This document shows positions 36,921-47,036 of a stretch of DNA of 64,000 nt, piece after piece (within the stretch, counting starts at the first letter, position 1; every line of letters starts with the position of its first letter). Location: contig NZ_JRHN01000039.1 of NCBI RefSeq assembly GCF_001299635.1, positions 1 through 64,000 on the forward strand. The letters run 5' to 3'. Origin of the DNA: Clostridioides difficile. GTDB taxonomy: Bacteria > Bacillota > Clostridia > Peptostreptococcales > Peptostreptococcaceae. The position numbers were made by a program, and so were the translations under genes. The notes under the pieces were generated by a model. That model made no database searches. It saw only the letters and a list, made by a program, of their open reading frames with translations, and was not told the origin of the DNA.

Positions 36921-39419
36921 CTAATCTCTTTTATATGGTTTGAAATTTTTAAGTCTAAGTGCATTTGAAACAACTGAAACTGAACTTAAACTCATAGCCG
37001 CTGCTGCAATCATGGGATTTAACAAAGGTCCTCCAAATATATACAATAATCCTGCTGCTACAGGTATACCAATCGTATTGTATCCAAATGCCCAAAATAG
37101 GTTTTGTTTTATGTTTTTTATAGTCTCATGACTAAGTTTAATTGCTGTTGGAACATCCATCAAGTCACTCTTCATAAGTACTATATCTGCAGACTCAATT
37201 GCTACATCAGTTCCACTTCCTATTGCTATACCTATATTTGCTTTTGCAAGGGCTGGAGCATCATTTATTCCATCTCCTACCATTGCAACAAAGTTGCCTT
37301 GGTTTTGTAATTTTTCAACTTCTTTAGACTTATCTTCTGGTAATACTTCTGCTAACACCATATCTATACCTACTTGACTTGCTATAGCATTTGCAGTTTT
37401 TACATTATCTCCAGTTACCATTGCAACTTTTATTCCCATATCATGAAGGATTTCTATTGCTTTTTTACTACTTTCTTTAACTACATCTGCTACTGCAATT
37501 ATTCCTGCCAACTTTCCATCTACAGCTATATACATAGGTGTTTTACCTTGGCTTGCCAACTCATTAGATTTTTCTTCTAAATCTTCAAGAAGAATATTAT
37601 TATCATTCATAAGTTTTTTATTTCCAAGTAATATATTTTCTTTATTGATAATAACTTGTATACCAGCACCTGGTATAGCTTTAAAGTCGTCAACTTTTTC
37701 CAATTTTATATTCTCTTCTTCACCATATCTTACTATTGCTTCACCAAGAGGATGTTCTGAACCTTTTTCTGCACTTGAAGCAATCTTAATAAGATATTCT
37801 TCTTCTACATTATTTAATACAATATCTGTTACCTTTGGTTTTCCTTCTGTTATTGTTCCTGTTTTATCAAATATTACTGTATTTACTTTATGTGCAGATT
37901 CTAATGCTTCTCCACCTTTTATCAATATACCATTTTCTGCGCCTTTTCCAGTCCCAACCATTATAGCAGTTGGTGTTGCTAATCCTAGTGCACAAGGACA
38001 AGCAATTACAAGCACTGATATAAAGATAGTAAGTACAAAGACTATATCTTTTCCACCTACTAAAAACCACAATAATGATGCCACTACTGCTATTGCAATT
38101 ACTATTGGTACAAAATATCCAGACACAGTATCTGCAAGTTTGGCAATAGGTGCCTTTGTACCTTGAGCATCTTCAACTAATTTTATTATTTGAGCAAGAG
38201 CTGTGTCTCCACCGATTTTTTCAGCCTTAAACTTAATAACTCCATTTTTATTTATACTAGCTCCTGTAACTTTACTTCCAACATTCTTTTCTACTGGTAT
38301 ACTTTCTCCTGTAAGCATAGATTCATCAACTGATGTATATCCCTCTATTACGACACCATCTACTGGTATCTTAGTACCTGGCTTTACTAATATTATATCT
38401 CCAATTCCTACTTCTTCTATAGGAGTCTCTACTTCTTTACCATCCACTAATACTATTGCAGTTTTTGGTTGTAATCCCATAAGTTTTTTAATTGCTTCTG
38501 ATGTTTTTCCTTTTGATTTTGATTCTAAATATTTGCCAAGTAAAATAAGTGCTATTATTATTCCTGCACTTTCATAATATAACTGATGATGGTGCATACC
38601 TTGAATTTGTCCATTTGCTATTTGTATTGTTGTATATAAACTATACAAAAATGCTGCTAATGTACCAATTGCAACTAAAGAATCCATATTAGGGCTTAAA
38701 GAAAAAAGTGCTTTAAATCCATTTATATAAAATTTATATCCAGCTATCATTACTGGTATTACTAAAATCAGCTGAATTAATGCATAATTCAAAGTATTCG
38801 TCATAGGGTTTATAATCTCTGGCAAAGGCCATGGCCCTATAGGCTTTATTATCATAGGTCCCATTGCTATATAAAACAATGGAACTGCAAATACTATTGC
38901 AACTATAAATTTAACAAATAAAGACTTCATTTCTTTTTCTTTTCTTAATTTATCTTCATCTACATCAACCTTATCTCTTACCTCTTCTATTGGCTTATAT
39001 CCAGCTTTTTCAATAGCTGCTTTTATTTGAGATAATTTTACTTTTGATGGATTATAATCTATATTAGCTTTATCTGTTGCTATATTTACACTAATGTTCT
39101 CTACTCCATCCAATTTCTTTACTACTCTCTCTACTGCTTTTGCACAAGCTGCACATGTCATTCCATCAATTTTCATATCAATTTTTTTATTACTTTCTTC
39201 CGTTACAATTCCATATCCAGCTTTTTCTACAACCTGTTTTATATCATCAAAACTAACTTTAGAATTATCATATTCTATTTTAAGTTTTTCAGTAGCTATA
39301 TTTACACTCTGGTCATATACTCCATCCATTTTCTTGGTTACTCTTTCTACTGCCTTTGCACAGGCTGCACATGTCATACCTGTGATTTTATAACTTTCTA
39401 CTACTTTATTTGAACTCAT
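36921..39419 (-). CDS. copA: Copper-translocating P1B-type ATPase
   Basis: This 832-aa exporter has two N-terminal heavy-metal domains, each with [14 protein letters not shown] (about 14-27 and 85-98). Eight TM segments, CPC in VIACPCALG, the phosphorylation site DKTGTIT, the TGES actuator loop, SEHPLG and [10 protein letters not shown] follow. It pumps Cu(I) out of the cell. No chaperone copZ or csoR gene lies next to it, but a CsoR-type operator is embedded in its promoter. The ATG at 39419 follows AAGGAC. Confidence 0.95.
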   Translation of the reverse strand: MSSNKVVESYKITGMTCAACAKAVERVTKKMDGVYDQSVNIATEKLKIEYDNSKVSFDDIKQVVEKAGYGIVTEESNKKIDMKIDGMTCAACAKAVERVVKKLDGVENISVNIATDKANIDYNPSKVKLSQIKAAIEKAGYKPIEEVRDKVDVDEDKLRKEKEMKSLFVKFIVAIVFAVPLFYIAMGPMIIKPIGPWPLPEIINPMTNTLNYALIQLILVIPVMIAGYKFYINGFKALFSLSPNMDSLVAIGTLAAFLYSLYTTIQIANGQIQGMHHHQLYYESAGIIIALILLGKYLESKSKGKTSEAIKKLMGLQPKTAIVLVDGKEVETPIEEVGIGDIILVKPGTKIPVDGVVIEGYTSVDESMLTGESIPVEKNVGSKVTGASINKNGVIKFKAEKIGGDTALAQIIKLVEDAQGTKAPIAKLADTVSGYFVPIVIAIAVVASLLWFLVGGKDIVFVLTIFISVLVIACPCALGLATPTAIMVGTGKGAENGILIKGGEALESAHKVNTVIFDKTGTITEGKPKVTDIVLNNVEEEYLIKIASSAEKGSEHPLGEAIVRYGEEENIKLEKVDDFKAIPGAGIQVIINKENILLGNKKLMNDNNILLEDLEEKSNELASQGKTPMYIAVDGKLAGIIAVADVVKESSKKAIEILHDMGIKVAMVTGDNVKTANAIASQVGIDMVLAEVLPEDKSKEVEKLQNQGNFVAMVGDGINDAPALAKANIGIAIGSGTDVAIESADIVLMKSDLMDVPTAIKLSHETIKNIKQNLFWAFGYNTIGIPVAAGLLYIFGGPLLNPMIAAAAMSLSSVSVVSNALRLKNFKPYKRD

Positions 39420-39520
39420 AATAAATCCGTCCTTTCTTTTAACATGTTTTCAATCAATTTATAATTTTGCACTTTGATATGTAATCTTGATAAATTATTT
39501 ATTTAGAAATCTATATTTTT

Positions 39521-39550
39521 ATTATACCCCCTATAGGTATACTTAATCAA
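39521..39550 (-). promoter_or_regulatory. copA promoter with a CsoR-type operator in its spacer
   Basis: The minus strand has TTGATT (39545-39550), 18 bp and TATAAT (39521-39526). Between and over the -10 sits ATACCTATAGGGGGTAT (39524-39540), closely like the B. subtilis copZA CsoR operator (ATACCCTACGGGGGTAT). Copper-inducible derepression is expected. Confidence 0.75.
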
Positions 39551-39641
39551 TATTTTTTTATAATTTTTTATAAATAGATTTATTAGTTATATTTATTTGT
39601 ATTTACTAGAAAAGTATACTCCTAATTAAATATATAAATAA

Positions 39642-39692
39642 AAATAGAGTATATAAATTGTTTAATGTTTGTACAATTTATATACTCTATTT
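39642..39692 (-). terminator. Terminator of the small cysteine protein gene
   Basis: A 20-bp perfect stem (39642-39661 with 39673-39692) lies 26 bp past the stop codon. Confidence 0.75.
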
Positions 39693-39718
39693 CTTATAAT
39701 TTATATTCTATTTATAGT

Positions 39719-39910
39719 TTATTCCTTACATGCTTCGAAAAATTCTGCTTCTGTTTCTTTTATTTCAAGCTCATTGTCTATTATCCCGACAGCTTCTTTT
39801 TTAAATGCTCTACATTGACCTATACAACCAGTCTTCACATTTTCTTCTCCAACTAAAGTTTTTAACTTATTTACATCCACATTTGAACAGTTTGGACATA
39901 CTCTTATCAT
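39719..39910 (-). CDS. DUF1450-like small cysteine protein, 63 aa
   Basis: This small protein has an N-terminal CPNC (residues 5-8) and a second pair CIGQC (29-33), an arrangement seen in DUF1450/YuzB-like thioredoxin-fold or 2Fe-2S mini-proteins. The ATG at 39910 has a strong AGGAGG. It lies upstream of the copA promoter on the same strand, with a terminator between, so co-transcription is unlikely. Its function is unknown; redox or metal binding is plausible from the cysteines. Confidence 0.75.
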   Translation of the reverse strand: MIRVCPNCSNVDVNKLKTLVGEENVKTGCIGQCRAFKKEAVGIIDNELEIKETEAEFFEACKE

Positions 39911-40055
39911 ATTTAAGTTCCTCCTAATTAATGTCTAATTAATAGTTTTATACCCAAATATAAATTTTATAAAAATCTTTTTTGTTATAAATTATTTCCA
40001 TAAATTCCATTTTTATCATATTATCAACATTATATAGACATTTTATATATTATTA

Positions 40056-40298
40056 TTACATGTATGGTGGTATCTGTTGTTTTCTTATTATTTCCAATTC
40101 TTTAATTTCCAAAGATTTAATTACATTTACTTTGTAGTTTTCTTTAGACTTTATATATAGAACATCTTCTGTCTTTTTACCTTCAATAAATTTATGAGAC
40201 CATTCTAATAGCTCATCAAAATTACAAATCTCTTCTTTTAAGAAAGTATCACTTTCGCTAGCAAAATACTTAATTATTATTTTTGTTACTTCCAACAT
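40056..40298 (-). CDS. Hypothetical protein, 80 aa
   Basis: I do not recognise this family. The product is a mixed alpha/beta, charged soluble protein with a central ELLEWSHKFIEGK and a C-terminal KSLEIKELEIIRKQQIPPYM. The ATG at 40298 follows AAAGGATGAT at proper spacing. It stands alone between the DUF1450-like gene and typA and has no signal peptide or TM segment. Confidence 0.7.
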   Translation of the reverse strand: MLEVTKIIIKYFASESDTFLKEEICNFDELLEWSHKFIEGKKTEDVLYIKSKENYKVNVIKSLEIKELEIIRKQQIPPYM

Positions 40299-40445
40299 AT
40301 ATCATCCTTTGCTTTTTATTAATATTTTCATTTATAAATTTATTATTTGTCTAAAAAAAATTTTTAAACAGAATAAATTTTTATATACAAAACTAGCATT
40401 TTTGTTCAATTTGAGCTATATTAATACATTTTAATCTATTTCTCC

Positions 40446-40474
40446 TTGTACCTAATAATATATTGTGATATAAT
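40446..40474 (+). promoter_or_regulatory. Sigma-A promoter of typA
   Basis: TTGTAC (40446-40451), 17 bp, then an extended -10 TGATATAAT (TATAAT at 40469-40474). The leader would be about 28 nt. Confidence 0.65.
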
Positions 40475-40508
40475 TAGTAAGTTATTTTAATCGAAGGGAG
40501 CAACAAAG

Positions 40509-42332
40509 ATGTCACAAAAACATAAAATTATAAATATCGCAGTTATAGCCCATGTTGATGCTGGAAAGTCAACATTGGTTGATGCGTTCCTTTCTCAAGG
40601 TGGTGTTTTTAGAAAGAACGAAGTAGTCAAAGACTGCGTTATGGACAGTAACGACCTTGAAAAAGAAAGAGGCATAACTATATATTCAAAAAACTGTGCA
40701 ATAAACTATGAAGATTATAAAATAAATATAGTTGATACTCCAGGACATAGCGACTTTTCTTCTGAAGTTGAGCGTGTTATGAAAACTGTTGACACAGTTA
40801 TTTTATTAGTTGATGCTAGTGAAGGCCCAATGCCTCAAACTAGATTCGTTTTACAAAAATCTTTAGAGTTCGGTTTAAAACCAATATTATTTATAAACAA
40901 GATTGATAAAAAAGACCAAAGAGCGGAAGAAGTAGTTAATGAAGTTTTCGATTTATTTGTAGACTTAAATGCAACAGATGAACAATGTGAATTCCCTATA
41001 ATATATGGTATAGCTAAGCAAGGTATAGCTAAACTTGAAATGGATGATGATAGTGAAGACCTTTCTCCTCTATTTAAAACTATTGTAAATCATGTTGAAG
41101 CTTATCCTGATTACGACAATGAACCTTTACAGTTCCAAATATCAGCCCTTGCATATGATGATTATGTAGGTAGACTTGGTATAGGTAGAATTTACAAAGG
41201 TACTCTTAAAAGCAATACACAAGTTGCTATATGTAGAGAAGATTCTGTTGTATCTAAAGGAAAAGTATCAAAACTTTCTGTGTATGAAGGTTTAAAACAA
41301 GTTGAAGTTGATGAAGCTACTAGTGGAGAAATAGTTGTTATAGCTGGTATACCAGATATATCTATAGGAGAAACTCTATGTGATTTAGATAATCCACTAC
41401 CTATGGAAATGATAAGAATAGAAGAACCTACTCTTTCAATGAACTTCTTAGTAAATGACTCTCCATTTGTTGGAAAAAGTGGAAAGTTTGTTACAACTAG
41501 ACATTTAAAAGATAGACTTGAAAAAGAACTTGAAGTGAATGTTGGGCTTAAAGTTGAACCTCTTGAAACTACTGATGGATATAAAGTTTCTGGACGTGGA
41601 GAACTTCACTTATCTATACTACTTGAAAATATGAGACGTGAAGGTTATGAAATTGGTGTTTCTAAACCTGAAGTTTTAATGCATAAAGAAGATGGAAAAT
41701 TAATGGAACCAGTAGAAAGAGTTGTTGTAAACTGTCCTGAAGTTTATTCTGGTACTATTATAAACGAATTGAACTTAAGAAAAGGCATGATGGAATCTAT
41801 GTCAATAGAAGGAGACTATGTAAAAATAGAATTCTTAGCACCTACTCGTGGTCTTTTAGGATATAGAAGTGAATTTATAAATGCTACTCGTGGAGAAGGT
41901 ACTCTAGTTCGTTCATTTGAAAAGTTTGAAGAATTCAAAGGAGAGATACCTTCAAGAGGAAATGGTGTTTTAATAGCACAAGGACCTGGTGTTACTATGG
42001 GTTATTCTCTTAATGCTTTAAGTGATAGAGCTGTAATGTTTGTAGACCCTGGTGTAGAAGTTTATGAAGGTATGATAATCGGTATGAATTCTAGAAAAGA
42101 CGACATGGTAGTCAATCCTTGTAAAAATAAAAAAATGAGTAATGTACGTGCTTCTGGTTCAGATGATGCTATAAAACTATCTCCACCTAGAATATTTACT
42201 CTTGAAGAAGCTCTAGAATTTATAGAAGATGACGAATTAGTTGAAATCACACCTGATTCTATAAGACTTAGAAAAAGATTCTTAAATGAACATGATAGAT
42301 TAAGATATAATAAATCTAGACAAGGTAAATAA
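40509..42332 (+). CDS. typA: Ribosome-associated GTPase TypA/BipA
   Basis: This 607-aa translational GTPase of the EF-G family has G1 [10 protein letters not shown] (14-23), G2 in ERGITI, G3 DTPGH and G4 NKID. An EF-Tu-like domain 2, EF-G-like domains III and V, and the BipA-specific C-terminal domain (about 480-607) follow. It acts on 50S subunit assembly and stress responses, including growth in the cold. Length and order are standard. The ATG at 40509 follows AGGGAG. Confidence 0.96.
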   Translation: MSQKHKIINIAVIAHVDAGKSTLVDAFLSQGGVFRKNEVVKDCVMDSNDLEKERGITIYSKNCAINYEDYKINIVDTPGHSDFSSEVERVMKTVDTVILLVDASEGPMPQTRFVLQKSLEFGLKPILFINKIDKKDQRAEEVVNEVFDLFVDLNATDEQCEFPIIYGIAKQGIAKLEMDDDSEDLSPLFKTIVNHVEAYPDYDNEPLQFQISALAYDDYVGRLGIGRIYKGTLKSNTQVAICREDSVVSKGKVSKLSVYEGLKQVEVDEATSGEIVVIAGIPDISIGETLCDLDNPLPMEMIRIEEPTLSMNFLVNDSPFVGKSGKFVTTRHLKDRLEKELEVNVGLKVEPLETTDGYKVSGRGELHLSILLENMRREGYEIGVSKPEVLMHKEDGKLMEPVERVVVNCPEVYSGTIINELNLRKGMMESMSIEGDYVKIEFLAPTRGLLGYRSEFINATRGEGTLVRSFEKFEEFKGEIPSRGNGVLIAQGPGVTMGYSLNALSDRAVMFVDPGVEVYEGMIIGMNSRKDDMVVNPCKNKKMSNVRASGSDDAIKLSPPRIFTLEEALEFIEDDELVEITPDSIRLRKRFLNEHDRLRYNKSRQGK

Positions 42333-42354
42333 TATATATTTATCTCTAGTTAAT

Positions 42355-42405
42355 AAAATAGCCATACATACTAAAAGATATCTTTCAGTATATATGGCTA
42401 TTTTT
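42355..42405. terminator. Two-way terminator between typA and trxB
   Basis: A long stem of about 24 bp with two G-U positions has AAAATAGCCAT/ATGGCTATTTT at its base. It lies between convergent genes and has T-runs. Confidence 0.85.
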
Positions 42406-42419
42406 ATTTAAAATTTATA

Positions 42420-43328
42420 TTATTCAATATTTATATAATTAGCAGCTTGAACGGCCGCAATTGCTCCATCTGACGCTGCTGTTATTATCTGGCGTAAAAA
42501 TTTAGTTCTACTATCTCCTGCTACATATACACCTTCTACTGATGTTGTACAAGATTCATCTGAAATTATATATCCACCTTCATCCAAGTCAAGAACATTT
42601 TCAAACATTTTATTATTAGGTTTAAGACCTATAGCAATAAAAATGCCACTAACATCTATTGTTCTTTTCTCTTCAGTCTTTAAATTCTTTACTTCTATAT
42701 TTGATACAGTCTTTTCACCTTCTATTTTTTCTACACCATGATTATAAAGTATCTCAATATTCTTTCTTGCCTTTACAGATTTTTCTAATACTTCTTCACC
42801 TCTAAAACTGTCTCTTCTATGAATTAAGTATACCTTTGTACAGTTGTTAGCCAAAAATAAAGCATCTTCTAAAGCAGTATTTCCTCCACCTACTATGGCT
42901 ACTTCTTTATCTTTAAAAAATGCTCCATCGCACGTAGCACAATAAGATACTCCTCTACCTGTAAATTTTTCTTCTCCCTCACAACCTAATTTACGTCTTT
43001 CAACTCCATTTGCAAGAATAACAGCCTTTGCTTTATGCTCACCTGAAGATGTCTTTACAACCTTTATCTTTCCTTCAAGATTTATCTCTTCAACCTCATC
43101 AAACTGAATATCAACACCTTGAGCGATAGCTTGATTATATATATTATTAGAAAATTCTACCCCAGAAATCTTTTGAACTGCTGGATAATTTTCTACTTCA
43201 GATGTACTTGCAACTTGACCTCCATAAATACTTTTTTCAAATACTGTGACACTTAATCCTGCTCTCATAGCATAAATTGCTGAAGTTAAACCTGCTGGTC
43301 CAGCACCAATTACAATAATATCTACCAT
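42420..43328 (-). CDS. trxB: Thioredoxin reductase
   Basis: This 302-aa FAD/NADPH disulfide reductase has the FAD motif GAGPAG (8-13), the redox pair C130-A-T-C133 and the second dinucleotide motif GGGNTALEDA. The C-terminal GVYVAGDSRT FAD motif is also present. It reduces thioredoxin in the cytoplasm. No thioredoxin gene is adjacent. The ATG at 43328 follows AGAGAGGT. Confidence 0.92.
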   Translation of the reverse strand: MVDIIVIGAGPAGLTSAIYAMRAGLSVTVFEKSIYGGQVASTSEVENYPAVQKISGVEFSNNIYNQAIAQGVDIQFDEVEEINLEGKIKVVKTSSGEHKAKAVILANGVERRKLGCEGEEKFTGRGVSYCATCDGAFFKDKEVAIVGGGNTALEDALFLANNCTKVYLIHRRDSFRGEEVLEKSVKARKNIEILYNHGVEKIEGEKTVSNIEVKNLKTEEKRTIDVSGIFIAIGLKPNNKMFENVLDLDEGGYIISDESCTTSVEGVYVAGDSRTKFLRQIITAASDGAIAAVQAANYINIE

Positions 43329-43513
43329 AACATTTTACCTCTCTTTATATTATTATTTCTTATATATTATTCTCATTATTCTTATACTTTACTATTATTA
43401 TCCATATATACTATAAACAAAACATTATTTTTTATTAATGTATAAAAAGTTTAATAAACCTTTATTTCGATATAAGGATTGTTTTTTATTAGTTAACTTT
43501 ATTTTACATATAT

Positions 43514-43553
43514 GTAAAAAAACTGCAAATAAAAGTAATTTTTATTTACAGTT
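43514..43553 (-). terminator. Terminator of the 37-aa membrane peptide gene
   Basis: A 14-bp stem (43521-43534 with 43540-43553, one wobble) is followed by seven T on the minus strand. It lies just past the small gene's stop, which supports that gene being transcribed on its own. Confidence 0.8.
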
Positions 43554-43579
43554 CCTACTCATTTATATAATTTAAAACC

Positions 43580-43693
43580 TTATTGGTTATCATTTACAGT
43601 GTCTTCTAATATATTGTTTTCTGATATATATGATAGAATTGAAAGTCCATACATAACCAAAACTAATGCTGCTGTTATAAGTACTATTCCCAT
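43580..43693 (-). CDS. Small membrane peptide, 37 aa
   Basis: A 37-codon frame starts at ATG 43693 with an ideal AGGAGG 8 nt upstream, and its own terminator follows. The product begins MGIVLITAALVLVMYGLSIL, a single hydrophobic segment, followed by an acidic tail (SENNILEDTVNDNQ). This is the topology of KdpF/CydX-like regulatory membrane peptides, but no transporter gene is adjacent and no family is recognised. Confidence 0.75.
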   Translation of the reverse strand: MGIVLITAALVLVMYGLSILSYISENNILEDTVNDNQ

Positions 43694-44130
43694 ATTTAAT
43701 ACCTCCTTTTGTTTACAGTATACTATTATTATGTGAAATACTTGTGAATTTAATTTGAATATAGCTGTAATTTTATATTAACAATTTCTTCAAATTAAAT
43801 ATTCCTAATTATATACTTTTATTAAGTCAATTGTTATTAATAGTTTAAATATTAACATTATTTACTTATATTTATATCATATACCATATAATTACATTTT
43901 TCAAATTAAAGTTTTGTAAACTTTTTTTGTAATATAGTGTAGTATAAAACTGTAATATTACAGAGATGTAACTGTTCCCTCTTGATTAGTTATATTAAAA
44001 ACAGCTTCATTCCTATGAAAACACAAAATCCTAAGAGTTTAAAAACAGTTAAAAAAATATTTTTCTATGACCCAATTTGATTACAATTTTTTTACAATTT
44101 AAAAAATATTTTTCCCAAATTTTTATATTA
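43694..44130. other. Non-coding stretch upstream of the thr T-box
   Basis: No gene with a ribosome site was found. A perfect 14-bp palindrome CTGTAATATTACAG lies at 43950-43963. The left end must hold the promoter of the 37-aa gene; I could not fix it. Confidence 0.4.
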
Positions 44131-44134
44131 ATAC

Positions 44135-44163
44135 TTGACTTTGTCTGTTTTATAATCTAGAAT
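44135..44163 (+). promoter_or_regulatory. Sigma-A promoter of the thr operon
   Basis: TTGACT (44135-44140), 17 bp, TAGAAT (44158-44163). The start near 44170 falls at the beginning of the T-box leader. Confidence 0.65.
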
Positions 44164-44169
44164 AATTAA

Positions 44170-44440
44170 TAATATTAAGAATATTGAAAGGCTTTGATTA
44201 GGAAGAGTAAATCTGAATCGGTTACCAGAGAAGGAAACTATTAGCTGAAATGTTTCCCTAATTAGAAAGATTGAAAACTACCTATGAGCTTCTATCTGAA
44301 GTTATCTTAATGATTTTAGTAGGAATAGACGTTTTTATTACTTACGTTAAAGTATCAAGTGGATTTTTTTAAATCAATTTGGGTGGAACCGCGGGAAACA
44401 GATTCTCGTCCCTTTTTTAGGGATGAGGGTCTTTTTTTAT
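44170..44440 (+). promoter_or_regulatory. Threonine T-box riboswitch leader
   Basis: Stem I carries an AGTA element near 44205 and the CAGAGAAGGAAA...GCTGAAATGTTTCC distal part. The specifier region reads AAACTACC, offering ACT (44277-44279) or ACC (44280-44282), both threonine codons. The T-box sequence GGGTGGAACCGCGGG is at 44381-44395. A terminator hairpin (44405-44412 with 44420-44427) and T-run end it. It precedes thrC-thrB, matching threonine control by uncharged tRNA-Thr. Confidence 0.95.
44405..44438 (+). terminator. T-box terminator hairpin
   Basis: CTCGTCCC pairs with GGGATGAG, followed by seven T. The antiterminator would instead pair the T-box sequence with upstream bases when tRNA is uncharged. 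Confidence 0.85.
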
Positions 44441-44522
44441 TACCTAAATTCAGTTTTTAAAATATTCTGTACTTAACTTAATTAGCTAATTAAAAATCTA
44501 AAATATATGGAGGATTATAGAA

Positions 44523-46004
44523 ATGTATTATTCAAGTACAAGAGGCACCGAAGAAAAAGTAACTGCATCACAAGCAATAATAAAGGGAATATCAAATGAT
44601 GGTGGTCTTTATGTCCCAAGTAAATTTCCAAATGTTGAAAATGAACTTATAGATTTAATGAATTTAACGTATTCTCAGATAGCATTCTTTGTGCTTAGTA
44701 AATTTTTATGTGATTTTACTGAAGATGAGATTAAAGACTGTATAGAAAATGCATATGACGAAAAGTTTGATTGCACTAGTATAGCTCCATTAAATAAAAT
44801 AAATGATACTTATTTCTTGGAATTATATCATGGACCAACTTTAGCATTTAAGGATATGGCACTTACTATAATGCCTCATCTTCTTAAAACATCTATTAAG
44901 AAAGATAATTTAGAGAAAGATGTCGTGATTCTTACTGCTACATCTGGAGATACAGGAAAGGCTGCACTTGAGGGATTTAAAGATATTGATAAAATAAAGA
45001 TAATTGTATTCTTCCCAGAAGATGGTGTAAGTGCAGTACAAAAGCTTCAAATGAAGACTCAGAAAGGAAAAAATACATATGTAGTTGGTATAAAAGGAAA
45101 TTTTGATGATGCACAATCTGGTGTAAAGAAAATTTTCTCTGATAAAGAATTTAATCAAAAATTATTAGATAATAATTATATACTATCTTCTGCTAATTCA
45201 ATTAATATAGGAAGACTTCTTCCACAAGTTGCATATTATTTTTATTCATATATGAAATTAGTTGATAAGGGTGAGATAAAGTTAAATGATAAAATAAATT
45301 TTGTTGTACCAACTGGTAATTTTGGTAATATTTTAGCTGGATATTATGCTAAACAAATGGGACTTCCAATAAACAAATTGATATGTGCATCAAACGATAA
45401 TAATGTTCTTTATGATTTCTTTAAAACTGGTATTTATGATAAAAATAGAACATTAAAATTAACGTCTTCTCCTTCTATGGATATATTAATATCTAGTAAC
45501 TTAGAAAGATTGTTGTTTGAGATATCAAATAGAAACACTGCTATCGTAAATAAACTATTATCTGACCTTAATGATAATGGAGTCTACAAAATAAATGAAG
45601 ATATGGAAAAAAATTTATCTTCATTTTATGGAGAATATTCAAATGAAAAAGAAGTTAAAGAAACAATAAATAATGTATTTAAAAATTATAACTATTTGAT
45701 AGATACTCATACTGCTGTTGCATACAATTGTTATGAAAAGTACAAAAAAGAAACTTCTGATAACACAAAAACTGTTATTGTAAGTACTGCAAGTCCATTC
45801 AAGTTTTCTGAGGATGTTCTAAAATCTATAGATTGTGATTTTGAGAACCTTGATGACTTCGCTATAATTGATAGATTATCAAGTATTTCTAAAACAGATA
45901 TACCAAAACCTATTAAAAATCTTAAGGATGCAGAAATACTACATAAAGATATTTGTGAAAAAGATGAATTAAAACTAGCTATAAAAAAATTTTTGAAAGT
46001 ATAG
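44523..46004 (+). CDS. thrC: Threonine synthase
   Basis: This 493-aa PLP enzyme makes threonine from O-phosphohomoserine. The PLP lysine is K110 in HGPTLAFKDMAL, the phosphate-binding loop is TATSGDTGKAAL, and the N-terminal YYSSTRG is typical of the long (yeast/E. coli-type) class. The ATG at 44523 follows GGAGG. It is the first gene after the threonine T-box and abuts thrB. Confidence 0.95.
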   Translation: MYYSSTRGTEEKVTASQAIIKGISNDGGLYVPSKFPNVENELIDLMNLTYSQIAFFVLSKFLCDFTEDEIKDCIENAYDEKFDCTSIAPLNKINDTYFLELYHGPTLAFKDMALTIMPHLLKTSIKKDNLEKDVVILTATSGDTGKAALEGFKDIDKIKIIVFFPEDGVSAVQKLQMKTQKGKNTYVVGIKGNFDDAQSGVKKIFSDKEFNQKLLDNNYILSSANSINIGRLLPQVAYYFYSYMKLVDKGEIKLNDKINFVVPTGNFGNILAGYYAKQMGLPINKLICASNDNNVLYDFFKTGIYDKNRTLKLTSSPSMDILISSNLERLLFEISNRNTAIVNKLLSDLNDNGVYKINEDMEKNLSSFYGEYSNEKEVKETINNVFKNYNYLIDTHTAVAYNCYEKYKKETSDNTKTVIVSTASPFKFSEDVLKSIDCDFENLDDFAIIDRLSSISKTDIPKPIKNLKDAEILHKDICEKDELKLAIKKFLKV

Positions 46005-46013
46005 GTGATTATT

Positions 46014-46907
46014 ATGTTAGAGATTATAGTACCTGCAACAAGTGCTAATATAGGTCCAGGGTTTGATTGTCTTGGAATTGCATTAAATATATATAATAAA
46101 TTTTATATTGAAGAAATTGAAAATGGTCTTGAAATAGAAGGCTGTGAAGATGCCTATAAAAACGAAAATAATTTGGTTTATACATCTATGAAGTACTTTT
46201 TTGATAGAGTTAAGCCAGACAAAATACCTACTGGCATCAAAATAAAAATTCAAAGTGAAGTCCCTATATGTAGAGGTCTTGGTAGTAGTGCATCTTGCAT
46301 AGTAGCTGGTGTTATAGCTGCAAATGCTCTATCAAATGCTAATTTGGATAAATGCCAGTTGTTAAATATAGCATCAGAAATAGAAGGGCATCCAGATAAT
46401 GTTGCCCCTGCTATTTTAGGAAATATGATTGTCTCTGTGACTGATAATGATAACATACACTATGATATTATAGAAATTCCTAACGAACTTAAATTTTGTG
46501 CAATGATACCTAATTTTAAGTTATCAACTGAAAAAGCTAGAGGTGTTTTACCAAAAGAAATACCTTATTCTGATGGTGTATTTAATGTCAGTAGGGTTGC
46601 ATTACTTGTATCAGCTCTACTAAACAAAAACTTTGACCTTCTTAAAGTGGCTTGTCAGGATAAATTACATCAAGATTATAGAGGAACTCTAATTGAAAAC
46701 TACAGTGATATTGTTGAAAAATCTGAGCAATTAAATAGTATTGGAGTCTTTTTAAGTGGAGCTGGGCCTACTATAATGTCTTTAATACAAGAAAATGATG
46801 ATAATTTTGTAGATAATATGAAAGACTACCTATCAAAATTAAAATCTGATTGGCAAATAAAAGAGTTATGTTGTGATTCTAATGGAGCTGTTTTAAATAT
46901 TATATAA
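46014..46907 (+). CDS. thrB: Homoserine kinase
   Basis: This 297-aa GHMP-family kinase phosphorylates homoserine to the substrate of ThrC. It has the N-terminal VPATSANIGPGFDCLG, the ATP loop VPICRGLGSSASCIVAG and a C-terminal GVFLSGAGPTIMSL. I chose the ATG at 46014, which has AGGTGA upstream; the GTG at 46005 lies inside that site. It follows thrC by 9 bp, so both enzymes of the branch are under the same T-box. Homoserine dehydrogenase is not in the window. Confidence 0.94.
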   Translation: MLEIIVPATSANIGPGFDCLGIALNIYNKFYIEEIENGLEIEGCEDAYKNENNLVYTSMKYFFDRVKPDKIPTGIKIKIQSEVPICRGLGSSASCIVAGVIAANALSNANLDKCQLLNIASEIEGHPDNVAPAILGNMIVSVTDNDNIHYDIIEIPNELKFCAMIPNFKLSTEKARGVLPKEIPYSDGVFNVSRVALLVSALLNKNFDLLKVACQDKLHQDYRGTLIENYSDIVEKSEQLNSIGVFLSGAGPTIMSLIQENDDNFVDNMKDYLSKLKSDWQIKELCCDSNGAVLNII

Positions 46908-46966
46908 TTATCATCTCATCTATAAAATATAACTACTCTTTTATTATAATTTGTAGTATAATAATT

Positions 46967-47005
46967 AGGACTAGGTAATAATATTAAGTATTATAATCTA
47001 GTTCT
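46967..47005 (+). promoter_or_regulatory. Inverted repeat upstream of the FabK-like gene
   Basis: AGGACTAG (46967-46974) pairs with CTAGTTCT (46998-47005) with one G-U, enclosing A+T-rich DNA. No T-run follows. It could be an operator or a 5' hairpin; no regulator is assigned. Confidence 0.35.
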
Positions 47006-47036
47006 TTAAACATGTTTACATTAAGGAGGGATTATC

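Noticed and set aside
44015-44080. Short frame MKTQNPKS... upstream of the thr promoter
   Set aside because: It has only 21 codons, no ribosome site and no link to a terminator or known leader peptide.
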